DNA from: Craspedostauros australis
Lineage: Eukaryota; Bacillariophyta; Bacillariophyceae; Mastogloiales; Achnanthaceae
Reading direction: 5' to 3'
Length of the DNA: 64,000 nt
NCBI GenBank assembly: GCA_026770025.1
Contig: JAMXDE010000005.1
Coordinates: 3,472,001 to 3,536,000, forward strand
The notes beneath the pieces were generated by a model. The model had not been told where the DNA came from. It made no database searches and saw nothing but the letters and a program-made list of their open reading frames with translations. Position numbers and translations under genes: made by a program. Shown here piece by piece: positions 44,879 to 58,348 of the stretch (positions are counted from its first letter, which is position 1; each line of letters begins with the position of its first letter).

Positions 44879-47800
44879 GACATCGTAAAACGTGATATTT
44901 TTAGATAACGATACAGAGTGTTGTCAATTAGGGTTAGATATATTTAGCTAGCTTATACGACACAATTACCTGGCTGACTTGTCTTCACCGCGGACGAAAT
45001 TGATGACGTCTTTGACGGTCGATATCAGACGGCAATGGAATCCAATGGTGTGGATGGTGACGTTGTCGCAGATTCGGTGTTGCCTCGATCCCTTGCGTTG
45101 TTGGTGATTTGGTTCTGTTGTGTGCTTCCTTGTTTTGTCAAACAGCACAGCGTTGGTGGCAGCGTCCCTGCACGTCCATGTTCACAGCAACAGCAACACT
45201 TGCGAATACCACACAACACAGTATTATATAATGTAATGGATCACAGTGGCTTATCCTGTGGTATGCAAAATATTGTATAATACTATTTTATGTTAAGCTT
45301 AGTTTGTAAATACAAAATCCTGCGGAACCTGTATCTCTCCCCTTGCTGAGCTGATGGCACGACGCGGAAAGAGACTGGTGACCGCAGTGTTGTTTCCTTT
45401 GTTGTGTTTCAGTGGTTGTCGGTTGATTTTGACCTTTCCTGTTGTGGCAGCCATCATTGTGCAAATCGCAACACGATTTGGGCTGGAAGAAGGCACCAAA
45501 TGACCACATTTTTTCCAATTCCATGGTTCCGTTTGCATGATCTGGCGTCAGAGCACGTTTTGGTGCTTCTGATCGTGGTGGTGGGACAGACGTTGAATTA
45601 GTCATTTTGAGGGATCGAGCAGACACAAACAACACGAGAATGGGCTCTACTGTCAAACCATTCTGCTGAGAATCGGACAACCAGTGTTGGTGCAGATCAG
45701 CCAAAGAGTGTTTCGTACCTGGTTTTGCAGGGGAAGCAAAGTCAAGGGCGGACTGCTACTAGCTGCGACAGCTTTTTTGGCTGCTGCGGTCACATCGGAT
45801 GATCCGTTCAACATTTTGCATCTGGTGATCTGTGGGAGGGTGCGTTGAGTGTGACAGTTTTTCTCGACTGTTGCCATCCTTGCCTTCGACATGGAATACA
45901 GTCTATTCCAGCATTATCACATGGGCTGGTCCATCCATCCACCAACTTTTCCATGCACCCGTGGAAGTATTCAACTTGGCATGCGCTGCCAACGTATTGC
46001 AATGTTGGTGCTGAGCATGGTATACTCTGGGAAAAGATCCGTCCACAGACGCACCTCACATCAATTCTGCTCTCCCATACATGTACAGACCCATCATATT
46101 AGCGCACGCTAAATCTCTAACAATAGCGACACCCGTCGACCAATCAGAAATCTCCACTTTTCTTACCTTTTCCGTTCCGAACGGAAATTTTGGTCGAAAA
46201 TCCGTTGTGTCAAATTTGTGTCGCATTTCGCGTCGCAAGAATCGTTTTCCCTCAATCACAGTTCCAAAATGTCGCGGAAATTGATTTCTTGCCAAGATGA
46301 GCCAATCTGCCCAATCAGGACAGACTTGGATCTTGGGTGTGACACGTGCGAATCTTGCCATGACCTTCTCAAGTGAATACGATCAATCGTGTGATCGTAC
46401 TACTAGCAACATCGTGAGAAGACGTAATTCACAACACAGGCTATCGCGGTGTTTTGTTCATTGACTCTTTGCACCTCATCTTCACGCAGTAACACGCACA
46501 TTTGTCGTGTTGTCTCCGTGTTAATTTTACTTGCAATTGCATGAGATCATGTCATGCCTCTCTCATGCTCACAGTTCTCAAGAAACCATCTTGTGAGCTC
46601 GCCCGCATTCTACTACTCATACGAATAATACTCAATAACAACACTCATCCTCACCCCAACAACGATCTGATCACTCTACGTTTCGGTGCGGAATCCCATC
46701 CTTGATTTCGTTCTAACACATCATACTTGTACCAGGCCGGGTCCATGCTTTTCACAGCATCCCATGTGGGCTTGCACGATACACGAATAGATGGCGTTGT
46801 CCATCCCTCCATCCATCCAACCATCCAACCATCAGCAGGCAAGCAGGTGGCCACAAGAGACAACATGGCCATCATGATGACTGCATCCAAAGCCTCCAGC
46901 CACCAACATCCTTGGAACATGCACAGACATCAGAACAGTGGAGGTTACTGGAGAAGAACCAAGAGGATTGATTAGCAGCAGTAGCAGCATCATCTCATCT
47001 ACTCCTGTTGTGAAGAGCATGCCAAGACATCAATCATGCGCCCTTTTGTGCAGTCTGTACAAAACTGGAGAGAGTTGCTGGCTATTGTGCCATTGGTGTC
47101 AACAGAATACAGGTTCCAGCATAAACTGTGTGCCTTTAGTGGTACAAATCCTGATATCTTCGGCTGCACCAGGATCCTCGATTACATCAGGATCAGCAGT
47201 ACCAATTCGATCCGCAACAGAGGGCGTGCCAACTCCAGCAGCAGTGGAACGGGAACAAGAAGAGGAGGCAGGAGGCATTGTGCAAGGTTCCTTGCAGCCA
47301 CACCTCCTCATTCTGCCACCATTATTACAGCAGTGGCCAGTGGCCATGCACAATGTACGCTCAGGACACCAGATGTCAAAACAAGGTATAATACTCCTGC
47401 AACTGGTGATATCATCGTGATTCCAACAACCACAAGGAAGGAGTGCCAATCGAAACGGCTTTGAACTGGCTTGCAACACCAAGTTGGCTGGATTTGAGCG
47501 AACTGGGTCCCAGCCTCCACAGCCAACATGGTTGTGACCTTGTGACCATGGCAAGAGCTCACTGCCAATTGGATTCTCCCCCATGTACAACCTTTGAAAT
47601 TGGTCCATGGGCAATCAGAACATTGGCACTGTCCGCGATGCTCATTGGCATATGTCGGTAGAATTTTCCACAAGGTTGTGGCAGGGAACGAATGCAGACG
47701 CCTATCATTGCCAAAGAGGCGATTTCCTTGAACAGCGACTTGTGCAATGACTTTCCGTCCCAGGTGCACAATGATAAACTATCAGGGACAGTGTTATTCC

Positions 47801-50800
47801 ATTCCACACAGACCCCTGGTGATGCCATCTTCCATGTGAACTGCCAGGATGCATCAGCTCACATCTTCCCTGCTGATCCCAACCTCAATGGTAGCAGCAT
47901 GGAAGATGAATTCGAATCCTCCCTCCTTTGACCCTTGTTCAGCACCATCTTCAAAGCACCAAGCCTAACAAGCCTATCCTCTTTGAACTTATTCTCCTTC
48001 CAGATGAAGCAGCCTCGGCTCAGCAACAACAATCAACACAGAGAGAATTCCCAAAATGTTACATACCATCTCGAAGGATCCGGACGGGTCATCTGTGGTT
48101 GTGTTCATGAGTCCAGCAAGACCATCCACACACATGTGCGAGAGCATCCGAACACCTCTGTCCACCTCTAAGAGTCAGAACAGCCTGTGGAGGAGCTGTG
48201 TTGTCTTGTTATTGTACACAGCGAAATCACACGAATCCGTCAAGAGAGATCAAGTCTTTCAGGAAGGTGGTGATGAGCTGGTGTAGCAAAGGTACTGATT
48301 GGGTAGAGTGACTTCTGAATCTATGTTATCTTCATTGAGCTAGTTGTATCTCATGTTGCTGCATTCAAGGACAGCTCTTGGTCATGCATCTTTGCCATCT
48401 TGTTCTGATGTGGAGATGACCCATGATGTGGCAATGACGTCTCCTGTATCGACGTCACTCATCACCATTCCATGGCTCTGTTGATTCCACATTCCATGAT
48501 GAATCTTGAGGTCGTTGAAGGTGGTGTCACTTCAGGTTTAGTTGGGAAGTAGATCATGGTAAACTTGGCGTCACATGATTGCTGGGTGGTGGCCAGACCG
48601 AATCTCTGATGTTCTCTAGTGTGTTCCCTATGCCAATAATCATGTGTCTGGAGGAAAAGACGTTTCAGCACATACCAGGACGGACTAATCAGAAAATGTA
48701 TCAGGTGAATAAAGCAGTGTGCTAATAAGCTGAAAGCAAAGATCATGAAGAACGTGGAAGAGGAAGTGGGGACAAGAAAAGCACAGGCAGTAGCCCACGA
48801 AGAAAGCACAGGCAATGCCCCCAAGGATGCGGATGAACACATGGGGCCAAGGTAGTTGGTGTAAGCGCACCGAACGGAAATGAAGGCTCTCATGATTGAC
48901 TGGCCATCCTCCAAGCGAATACGGCGAGATTTGCAACTGCTGTTCGAGTCTATCCTTGCATCAGTCATTGTGAATCCCTCCATCTCTATTAAACTCTGAC
49001 CCCACCTCATCAGGAGAACAAAGCTCAAGCACCAGCTGTGGTGTCCATTGCACGAGGAGTTCGCCACAGTGATAGACAGCTGAAAGAAGATGCAGTACAA
49101 CCGACACGAGAGTTGAGGAAAACACATCACAACCGAGCTCATTCGCATATGTGTGGTGGCCAGATTGCTGATGCGAATCTGCGCGTCAGGCTTCATGCCC
49201 AACCTGCATCATTTGAGAATGGAACACGTCGAATGCGCCATGACGAGGGCAATGGCAACAGTGAAATGGTATGTCATGAGCACGGTCGTGGTTCATTGCT
49301 GATGGCCTCTGCACCATCAGAATCGATTCTTTTGGCTCACGATTGTCATCAGTCAATCCGTTCAAATACTTGGCAGAAACTTGGCGACGGTCACATGCAA
49401 CGAGCAACAATCATACCACGAGAGCGCTTTGGCTGCCCAGGGTATCCGTGTTGGCAGCATTGAACGACTAGAATAGGTGAGATGTGTTGCAATGCAGGCT
49501 ACGAGCATGAGGAGGAGGCAACAATGCATGGGACTAGCGATGCGCTGCATCTATATGTCTGCATGGAATGTGCCCAGGTTGCGAGAGCTTGGCTGTTGGC
49601 GACTGGGCAAAGATTCTGCCTCTAAACACGTGCCAATGGCAGTGTTTTAGTGCATCCAGCGATCAGCATTCGGTACAGTCGTGGAAACAGTCCTGTCAGG
49701 CTCTGCATACACCAGAATATGCAGCAGCGACATACACAAGTCGGTTGCCACGTAGTTGGAGCTTGGGCCTTGGCCATATTATGCCTTCCTACTCTGGCCA
49801 TGCGCACATATCCCAGATGGTATATACTAGGCTTGAGATGTATGCCAGCTTCGTGTCAGGGTGCGCCTGACAATGGAAAGAAGTGAGGAGAAGATATTGG
49901 AAGAGGAGAGATGACTGCTCACATACCCTGTCATGTGGGGTCAATTGATGTTGGAATACGCCGATCGCGAGATCGGTTGCCTCGTGCAGACATTGCTTCT
50001 ACAGGTCAGTCGTCCACATGCGCAAGGCGACACCGGAAGAGGGTCGAGGGGACGATTGCGAAAAGCATGCAGAAGATGGGGTGCCCTGCACCAGGTAAGT
50101 GCATCAGTGATGGCATTGTGCGTGTATGGGAACATTGCATTTGTGGCTCAGACTCTGACATCACATGGTGCGTATTGCGTTGGAGTTGTTCTTCATCTCT
50201 GTTGCATGGCATGCATCATGCTATACTGCTGTGTGCGAACCCTCAACACTTGGACCATCCAGCAACTTTCATGTCATTAAATACTACTATCACCATCATC
50301 ATTGTCCGCTGCAATCGAGTCGAGCATTAAGCTCGTACCTTCGCCGTCGGTCACAAAGCATGGAAAGAATGAAAATCAAATGGATACTCATGCTAGGCCA
50401 GATGCCAGGGGCAACACCGATCTGATACTTGAGCGCCACCATCTTGATCTGCAAACACTGATCGATCCCGGCAGCACATGCCTGATCCTTCATCCGACAG
50501 TCCTTGGATGAATGACCCAAGAGAGACCGAAGGAATCACCAACATGTCACGACCCTTGACTGAATGGACTTGTTTTTACACCAATCATTGCACGCGACGT
50601 GGACAATGCGAATCGAAAGTGGTCCTTCGACAGATGTCAACATCACAAGTGTTGTGCGCGCGGAGCACAAACATCTCGCACAGTCAAAGGTTTCCCAGGC
50701 AGAGTGACAAATTTTGAGTGTGCGAGATGCGTGTTGCCCCCAATGATGAATTCAGTAATGGATGCCGGTTGTGCTTTCAATCGCTTCCATGGAACGATCT

Positions 50801-51772
50801 CCGATCATGACAACTGGCGGTCACAACGCAGATTCTTCAGGAGCTGCTTTTGTGGTTAGATTGTTGTTGTCGTTGTTGTCGTCGTCGTCGTTGTTGTTGT
50901 TGTTGTTGGAATCGTAGCTTGTGGTGTGTGGGTGCGATAGAGGTTGGCGAACTTGGAGAGATTGCACCCAACACAACAGGATCACGAGTTGAACTCTCTC
51001 CCACCAAGATCCCAACCGCCGCTGGTATTCACTGCCAAATACAAGGTCTGTCTCTCTTTCGTGAAGATACTGTGCGACATCGAGAAGAATTGATTGGCCA
51101 CTGAAAATTCAAACACTATCGTGGAGAACATTTCTCGCCGAAGTTAGATCAGAAATCAGAAATTTGGAATCAATATTTGAAGACATGAGGCCTTTGTTCT
51201 CGTCCAAAACGTGAAATACGTTGAGAACAAGAAAATCATGCGTCTCCGGAAACGGGAAAACACACAAAACTGCGTTCAATTCGGAAGAATCAAGTGATTG
51301 ACACTGAAACAAAAAGCCAAGAGCAAAGCAGATGAACAACGGCCAGAAGCCAACGATGGCCATGAACAGCAGCAGAACAGAGAACAAAGCAGTGTGGAAG
51401 TCAAGCTGGGCATCAAGATCTGGATTACCCACCAACCCACAACGCTGGATTGCGATGTCTGATCGGCAGCCCAGATGAAGCATCAGCCTCAGCAAGCCTG
51501 CCGCCACTGCGCAATCCTCATCATTTCTTCACACCCAACCGCCTCACCAATGCGAAATGCGAGAGCGCTGATGATGGACACGACTGGACAGCGAGCCGAA
51601 GCACGACTAGCGATTCCGAACCTCATGTGCCTCTCAACGTCCGCATGCTCAACGTTTCTAGTCATAGACTAATGCGAAAAATATAAACTTTTTAACTACA
51701 AGACCCAGGATCTTGTAACTTCACTCATATACTCTCTGCAACATAATAGGATGATCTAAGTGCTTATCTTAA

Positions 51773-51811
51773 AAATCCGCAAAAACGTACGTTTCTATCC
51801 TGAATGGGGTC
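51773..51811 (-). repeat. Right terminal inverted repeat of the 7-kb element
   Basis: Read on the minus strand it begins GACCCCATTC and ends TTGCGGATTT. It differs from the left copy at two positions. Confidence 0.9.
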
Positions 51812-51815
51812 GTAA

Positions 51816-54404
51816 GTATCGGCATGATGCGCGCACATGGCCAAGCAGATGCGGCGCTCCCGTTTTACTCCACGTTTCTACTCCAACTCCTATGAAAAGT
51901 ACCATGGATCTTGCGTGTGCTCCTACTGCTATTTCGATTGGACTGTGGTTTGCTGTTTGGAGCACAGAGGACTCATACTGCAGAGCAGATTCGGGTGTTC
52001 TCCCAGTCCCTTCCTCCACTCAAATGCCGCCTCCAAGGATGGGCAGCCACACACAGCATCATAATTGTCCGGGAGGATGGCCTCTTCCTTCATCGGAAGC
52101 GAGAACACTCAGAATGGGGAGGAGAAGGGAAGAATCAATCCAAGATCCTCGTTCTTCTCTTTCTCCTTCCGATGCGAATTGTGTGGGTTACCGTCATGGT
52201 CGTGCAAAGTGCAAAGCAGTGGTACTGGTGTGGACGATACGACTAGTACTCCTACGGCACCAATGCCTCCATTTTCAAACAGTGAAGTATTGGACGTACA
52301 AGCGCTGCCCAGCACAACCTATTATACTTGTGTAGCTCGTACCCGTATTATGTATAGTAGCGTGGCGAGGAGTGCGCTCTTGCGGCGCCAGCACAAGCAG
52401 TGTGCGATCTGATTTCGCTTCTGCTTCAGAAATGTGAGCGTTCGTTGTGGCGTACAAGCTCGTACAGCACATCCCCACCCGTATCTGTCTGCGCCTGGCT
52501 GTCTCCGCCTGCACACTCCTATCCCATTGCTTCATTGCGATTTGTGTGATAAGGCCATACAAAAACTCAGCAATTGTAGCGGGTATCAGCATCCACCCAT
52601 GTTCTGGTTCTGATCAGAACATCGTACAAGGGACAAAGTCAAAGTTGACCGGAGGAGCGTTTTCGAATCTGGCTTGTCCCCAAAAAGCATGTAATTGTTG
52701 ATGATAGTCGGTATCGCGACATCCTGCATGTTGAGGCGCGTGATGTTTTGCCAAGCCACAGCATTTTTGGCCCCTCTGATCTATCAAATGGACTTGAATG
52801 TGCTTTTGTGGTGAATGGCATCGTGAATGACCGCGCAGCGAACGATAAGTTGAATGAGGCCAAGAGCGGCAATCAGCCAACAAGCACCCCTCTTCACACA
52901 GACATACGAGCCATTACATGTGTGGCACCCAACTCCAGAGTGCCCAGGAGCACTATACTCGACTGTCCAAATAGTTACCCGTACTGCCATTGTACCCCTC
53001 CAGAAACAGGAGCGGAAGCAGGATCGGTCGGAACAACAACGATAGCAACATCAAGACTTTGACGATGCGCGAATTGCTCATCCATGAGAAGCCCGAGATT
53101 GTGTGGTTGATCGAATTCCTCCAGAACAATTATTCTTCGCATTGGTGTCGCCGTCGCAAAGAGCCCTCTCGGATGATGGTTCACCCAGATACACCCATTC
53201 CCGATCACCAGAAGTGCAAAACAAACGCGAACCTTCCGTGCGCCACAAGAGGAGAAGGGATGCCAGGACCAAGGCAAATGCAACGAAGATATCCCCTGTT
53301 GGGAAGGAGATGTGGAGGCAACAGGGCTCGAAGAGCGCGTGTGGGAGTGCTCCTTCGTTGATTGTGGCGATGGACTGGCGATGCTGAAGAAACCTGAGGT
53401 GAAACCTATCTTGAATCGCCCATCATCGCATCCATCAACCGCCAGCGCCCATGTTTTTGCAACTCCAGCCAACAGAGAGAGGCACTGAACACATCCAACA
53501 CATCCAACACATCCAAAGCATGGAACACATCATCGATCACAGGCAACACAGGCAACACAGGCAACAAATACGCTGACCAGCTGCTCTGCATCGTGACGAT
53601 CACCCATTCCACTTGCCGAAGTCGAGGAGCTGCCGGATGCAAAGGTGAATATCACTGCAGACTACTTTTGTCCATGACACTTCGGATCAAGTTGAGACCG
53701 TCGCCTGCAGATCGTGAATTGAAACACAGGTCGTTGCCGTCTTCGGGCAGATTAATTCATGCCTTTTTGACGCACAGAACACGTTCAAAAGGCCCGTGTT
53801 CATCCATCATCAAATGTAGAGCATCCATGATCCAACCCCTTATCATTATTTGTCATCACAAACACAACCGTTGTCCGAACTGCATTGCCCTTGCCTCCGA
53901 CCGTGTCGTTGGAGGTGTTGTCATCGACACCGCCCTCCAATCCTCACAATACTCCTACCGCCATCGCGACCTCTCTTTTATCTTCATCCCTGCCTTCGCG
54001 CCATCACAAAATAGAAACAGCAAAACCAACAAGTTGGGAAGACGGCAATGCAACGATCGCACAGCCAACAAGGCACACGCAAACAACCAAGCAAAGGACG
54101 AGCACGAACACCAGGGACGTGGCAAGGAAAGTCATCTCCGAACAGGTTCCCAGCAAACCGGGCCGCAATCACCCATTTTACTCGTACGCAGGCCTGCGGA
54201 TATACTCGGATTCGTCGTGATCAGGTCTTCCAGCACCTCGGCTGAACACACCGGCATACCTTGCAAGGTCGTACGACCCCCACGCGTTGTGCTCTGGCCT
54301 TCAATTGCCCCCGGGGAGTTGGTCTCCCGCGACGCAACAGAGCAAACGCCTTGTTGCCATCCCAGCCATCGATTATAGAGTGTTTACACAATTACCACTC
54401 TACG
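51816..54404. other. Region between the 7-kb element and HSF
   Basis: This 2.6-kb stretch should end in the HSF promoter. Plus-strand frame 53593-54378 (261 codons) and minus-strand frame 52975-53472 (165 codons) show no known domain and I leave them uncalled. Nested direct repeats of ACATCCAAC and GGCAACACA occur at about 53485-53570. Confidence 0.5.
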
Positions 54405-57400
54405 ATGAATGATGACAATGTGCCTCTCGACCCGCCCGAGCCTGATGGGAATCGACGGATGGGACAAGAAGGGAATGCCCAACATGATCGTCAGACCACC
54501 ACACTGAGTTCTCCTCAAGACATGGCTCAGAGATGGCAACAGCCACCGCAGCACCATCAGCAAATACAAGGTCAGCAACAGCATCAGCATCAGCATCAGC
54601 ATCAGCAGCAACGGAAGAGCCAGCACGGATATCACAATCAGAACCAGCTTGCGATTGCCGAGGATTTGCTCCGGGTAGATCATCGGCTTGACGACGAAAG
54701 TTCAACGTCGGCATCGCAACGAATGTGGACCAATGAAATGACAAACGCCGTTCCGCTGTTTACATCGACACCTGAGAGCAAGTTGCCATTGGGAATGCAA
54801 CGCACAGGCCAAAAGTCAGACAAAGACAAAGACTCCAGTACCTTGTCATGTGCCGATGCAAGTGCGCCAATGACATTCCCGCAAAAGGTAAGAGTGTGTA
54901 CACGTCAATTATCGTTCCCACGTTGACGGCCACGTTCACGGCCACGTTCACGGCCACGTTCACGAGCATTCTTGCCACAGCACTTGGCTGTCGCATGCGT
55001 ACGAGTAGCACCAATACGCAAATACGATCTCTGCAAGGACGAGTGCTTGTACGAGGGCCATCAGTCACAACCTCAGGACCCCATTGTATTGGCTTCTTGT
55101 CGCATCAAGGATTGCAGATACGTTGATGTACAAATGCTTCGTGCCACGCAAGACGAGTGCCGAATGAGGCAGTCCATACGAATGCTGTTGTCGACACTTG
55201 CGGATCTCACGAGATGCCCAGCGATGGTGCCATGATATTGATATTGGCTGGGCAATCCAACACGCCGCCGTGGTACACAGCACTATTCACATCTCACGCC
55301 TTCCGACGCGTTTGTACATGCCGACACTCTCCTGCCCTTGTCCATGACCTTGACCTTGCCTTTGTTGTTGGAACCAACATGTTTGATAACAAAGATGATG
55401 GAGATTCTCTCCACAGAGAAGTTCTCTGACATCATATCATGGCTACCACACGGCAAAGGGTTCATCATCTTGCAGAAGCACCGTTTTGCAACCGAGGTGA
55501 TGCCACACTACTTCAGCAAGAAAGCAAAATTCACGAGCTTCACGGTGAGTCATACGTTCAAGTATTGGGATGGCACTATTCGCAACTTGTGGGGCTTCAT
55601 GTTCTTTGGCTTTCTCATGTACTCGTATGCTGCTTGTACCATACTGCATGATGCAAAAGGTATCATGGCGTTGTGTTGGCTGCTGAAGTGTTCACTGGTG
55701 TGTCATCCTGTGACGGAATGGGTATGGTCTTCCTGTGCGTACCTCCTTCATCAGATACTTGCGTGGACAGCCAGATCGAAGACGCATCGTACTCACTTGC
55801 TTTGCCTATTGGCGTTCTTCAACTCTTTTTGACCGAATGCTTGCTTCTGCCCGCTCCCATCTTCATTGGAACGCTCGGTAACAATGGACCACCCGCAGCG
55901 AAAGCTCAACAGATGGTAAGCAAGCAGAAGCAACTTGACTCGCAACTGCGTTGTACTATCGCGCTTCATGTCTTGAACAAACTGTTGCTGTTGATGCTGC
56001 TGTTGCTGCTTCTATTGGTTTCCATCATCAGGGAGTTTGCCTCGGGGTTGAGCCTGTACTGCAATGAAATCCTCCCCTCAAGTCCATCTATGGGAACGCT
56101 CATGCGCACGTTAAATCTTCAATACGTTATAACATGAGTCACAAAGACCTTGGAAGCACGTCAGCTGCGCCTGTGAACGATGGAAGTCAGGTTGCAGTCT
56201 CCCAGGCTAACACTTCGCATGCATTGCGGTTTGATGCTCCATTGCGATCCGGCCCAGTGAAAGATATTCGGACGCTACGGCACAGAGATGACACCGACAA
56301 GTCAGTTCCTGTTTTTTCTGCTGTGCATCAATTTATCACTTCGCATGACTAACTCTTCAATTCCAATGTGACTGATGCGCTGATGCACGTGTGTGTGCGC
56401 GCGTGTACGTGTATGCCCTGCCATCTGACTCGGACGCCATCTTTGTTTTGAAATCGCCGTTTGGGATGATGCTCGGTTGGCACTCAAATCTGTGCCAAAT
56501 TGGCATTCCTGCTACCTGTGGTACATGTGCATTCATCGTCACGCCATCCTGTTGCCGTGATTGGTGTGCATGGCATGGTATGCACTCTTGCGCAACGAAT
56601 GAAGGAGTTTCACACGAGTAACCAGAGGGCCAGAAACGGGCGCCTACTACCACCCGATGTTCCAACGAGGCAATTTGCGCCTCTGTTTGCAAATGAATTG
56701 CATCGGCTCAAAAGAGCCTCAGCAGATCGAGCCCATGGATCCTATCGCATTGGGCCTCATCGTCCCGCAGGGCGGCCGCAACACTCGGTTGACGCCGCAA
56801 CGCGAACAAGATCAAGAGCAGATGCAGCCGCAGCTGCAGAACCAGGGAGCGTTGCACGTGGGGTTGGAGACAGGGATGCAGGGAGGACTGCAGGCAGAGA
56901 TGCAAGCCCAAATACAAACACAAGCGCAGGCACAAACACCAATGAAAATGTATCCGGGAACACAGCCGCAGAGACAGGCAGAGATGCAAACGCCAGCAGG
57001 CGCACAAGCACCAACCCAAGCCCACCAAATGCCCAACGCGCCCCAAGACCTAGAATCGTCTCAGCAACTCGTGGGCCCAACGGCGGATATCACAGCCCAA
57101 ACGATGCTGCAACTACAATCAAGGCTGGCGCAGGGGCGAACGAGAGCACCGGATGAGATGGGGGCGCAGGGCCAGCTTGGCGCCTCCAACCTCAATCGCA
57201 CGATGTTCGATGAGAACGTGTCATCCGCGAACCATATTCTCCAGATGGCTCTGGAAAGGCGAGTTCACGGTTATGGTCAGCACGTAGAGCATGCACCACA
57301 ATCACAGGGACAGCACAGCCGACAACAACAGCAGCAGCAGCCGCAGCAGCAGCAGCAGCATCAGCTCTCACTTCCGCTGCAGTTACATCTCCAGGAAATG

Positions 57401-58348
57401 CAAAACCAAGCACATCAAGTCGGAGTGCCACAGCATGGTAGTAATCCCAATGGCAGCCGCATCGGCAGCTCTGGCGTCCGTGCTGATGGCCAGCCGCAGC
57501 CAGATGTGAGTTGCGATTACCCTCCAATCACGGCCATGATGGGTCAGTATTCGCTCGATCAACTCTTGAGGCGGCAGTATGGGTTTGACAAGGGGAAGGG
57601 GGGCACCCAGGGAGGATCACATCCGTTCGATGGCATCACCGACCTCGACCTGCGATTGCAGCAGCATGCGGCCCAAAGGATCGCATCGTCTGGAAGGCAG
57701 ACTGATCTCCACGGGAGAATGGAAGGAATCGACCGCAGTAGCTTTCGCGGTGGGGTTCCTTCGGATGGTGTGGATGGAACGAACCGAACACCTGGGGTTG
57801 GGGTCAACCCATCACTCGCGGGATTCTTTGGAACTGGTTCAGCTGACGCCATATCAGTTTCTGGTCCGTTGACCGGAGCAGGCGCTGTCGGTCCTTTGGC
57901 TGGCGAGAATCCAACGCTGGCGGCTACCGCCGCCGCTGCTGCTGCCTCGTCGTCGTCGTCGTCTGGACAGGAGCCGCGCCAGATTCAGTTGCTGCAGGGA
58001 TCAGCGTGGCAACAATCGATGCAACAATCGATGCAGCAGACATGGCAGGAGACGCAGCAGGCAGCTGCTTCGGACAGTCTTGGGGGATTGCCGGGTTCGT
58101 CTATCTCCATGCCGTACCAAATCCTGCAGTCGCACAGGCAAGGACGTGACGTGTACGCCGAGCCCAGGCTGGAGCCGAATCGAGACTTGCTAATGATGGT
58201 GGCCAACATGGACCCTCAGATTCAGCCGCAGAATCGTCATCAGCAACAACAGCAGCAGCAGCAGCAGCAGCAACAGGGTGGAAATCTATTCCAAGACAAC
58301 TCGCAACGAGAGCACGAACAATATGGGCGGCATCAACAGCAGGAGTAA
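54405..58348 (+). CDS. HSF: Heat-shock-factor-type transcription factor (HSF), four exons including a 17-nt microexon
   Basis: Exons 54405-54887, 55395-55544, 55899-55915 and 56605-58348 give 797 residues. The HSF DNA-binding domain is split over all four: FPQK (exon 1, residues 158-161); MMEILSTEKFSDIISWLPHG, then FIILQKHRFATEVMPHYF and KFTSFT (exon 2); RKLNRW (microexon, completed by the first base of exon 4); SFTRVTRGPETGAYYHPMFQRGN (exon 4, split here by composition only after FTRV). Junctions are GTAAGA-AAAG, GTGAGT-GCAG and GTAAGC-GAAG. The reading frame is kept at every join and each joint restores the family order, including the recognition helix SF.RKLNRW. The residue after RKLNRW is Ser where Gly is usual. 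The N-terminus (residues 1-156) and the long C-terminus are Gln-rich. HSFs bind nGAAn arrays and drive stress or developmental genes; the family is greatly expanded in stramenopile algae. Confidence 0.88.
54928..54963. repeat. 12-nt tandem repeat in HSF intron 1
   Basis: Three copies of GGCCACGTTCAC, about 40 nt after the donor site. Confidence 0.9.

Larger units (their letters stand above)
44836..51815. mobile_element. 7-kb DNA transposon with 39-bp terminal inverted repeats, family undetermined
   Basis: The left terminus (44840-44878) and the reverse complement of the right terminus (51811-51773) agree over 39 nt with only two differences: G(G/A)CCCCATTCAGGATAGAA, then (T/A) CGTACGTTTTTGCGGATTT. 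Identity stops abruptly after that. GTAA flanks both ends (44836-44839 and 51812-51815), a fitting 4-bp target-site duplication; a 3-bp TAA or 5-bp GTAAG reading is also possible if one terminal base is an indel. The span between is 6972 bp. The interior has no frame longer than about 250 codons and no transposase domain I can name, so the element is degenerate or its gene is heavily interrupted by introns. A Cys pair pattern, C-A-V-C-T-K then Y-C-A, near 47047 on the plus strand is the only hint of a zinc-binding remnant. The near-identical ends argue for recent insertion. Confidence 0.8.

Noticed and set aside
44931-44943. TTAGGGTTA inside the left part of the 7-kb element, considered as telomeric repeat.
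   Set aside because: It is a single short occurrence without tandem copies.
48462-49202. A 246-codon minus-strand frame inside the 7-kb element, considered as a transposase fragment.
   Set aside because: It has no DDE/D pattern or DNA-binding motif that I can defend, and competing frames exist on the other strand.
55545-55832. Reading straight through the HSF exon 2 donor, giving ...RNLWGFMFFGF in place of RKLNRW.
   Set aside because: The read-through resembles the recognition helix only by chance (two residues short, followed by hydrophobic sequence), whereas the microexon restores the exact family motif in frame.
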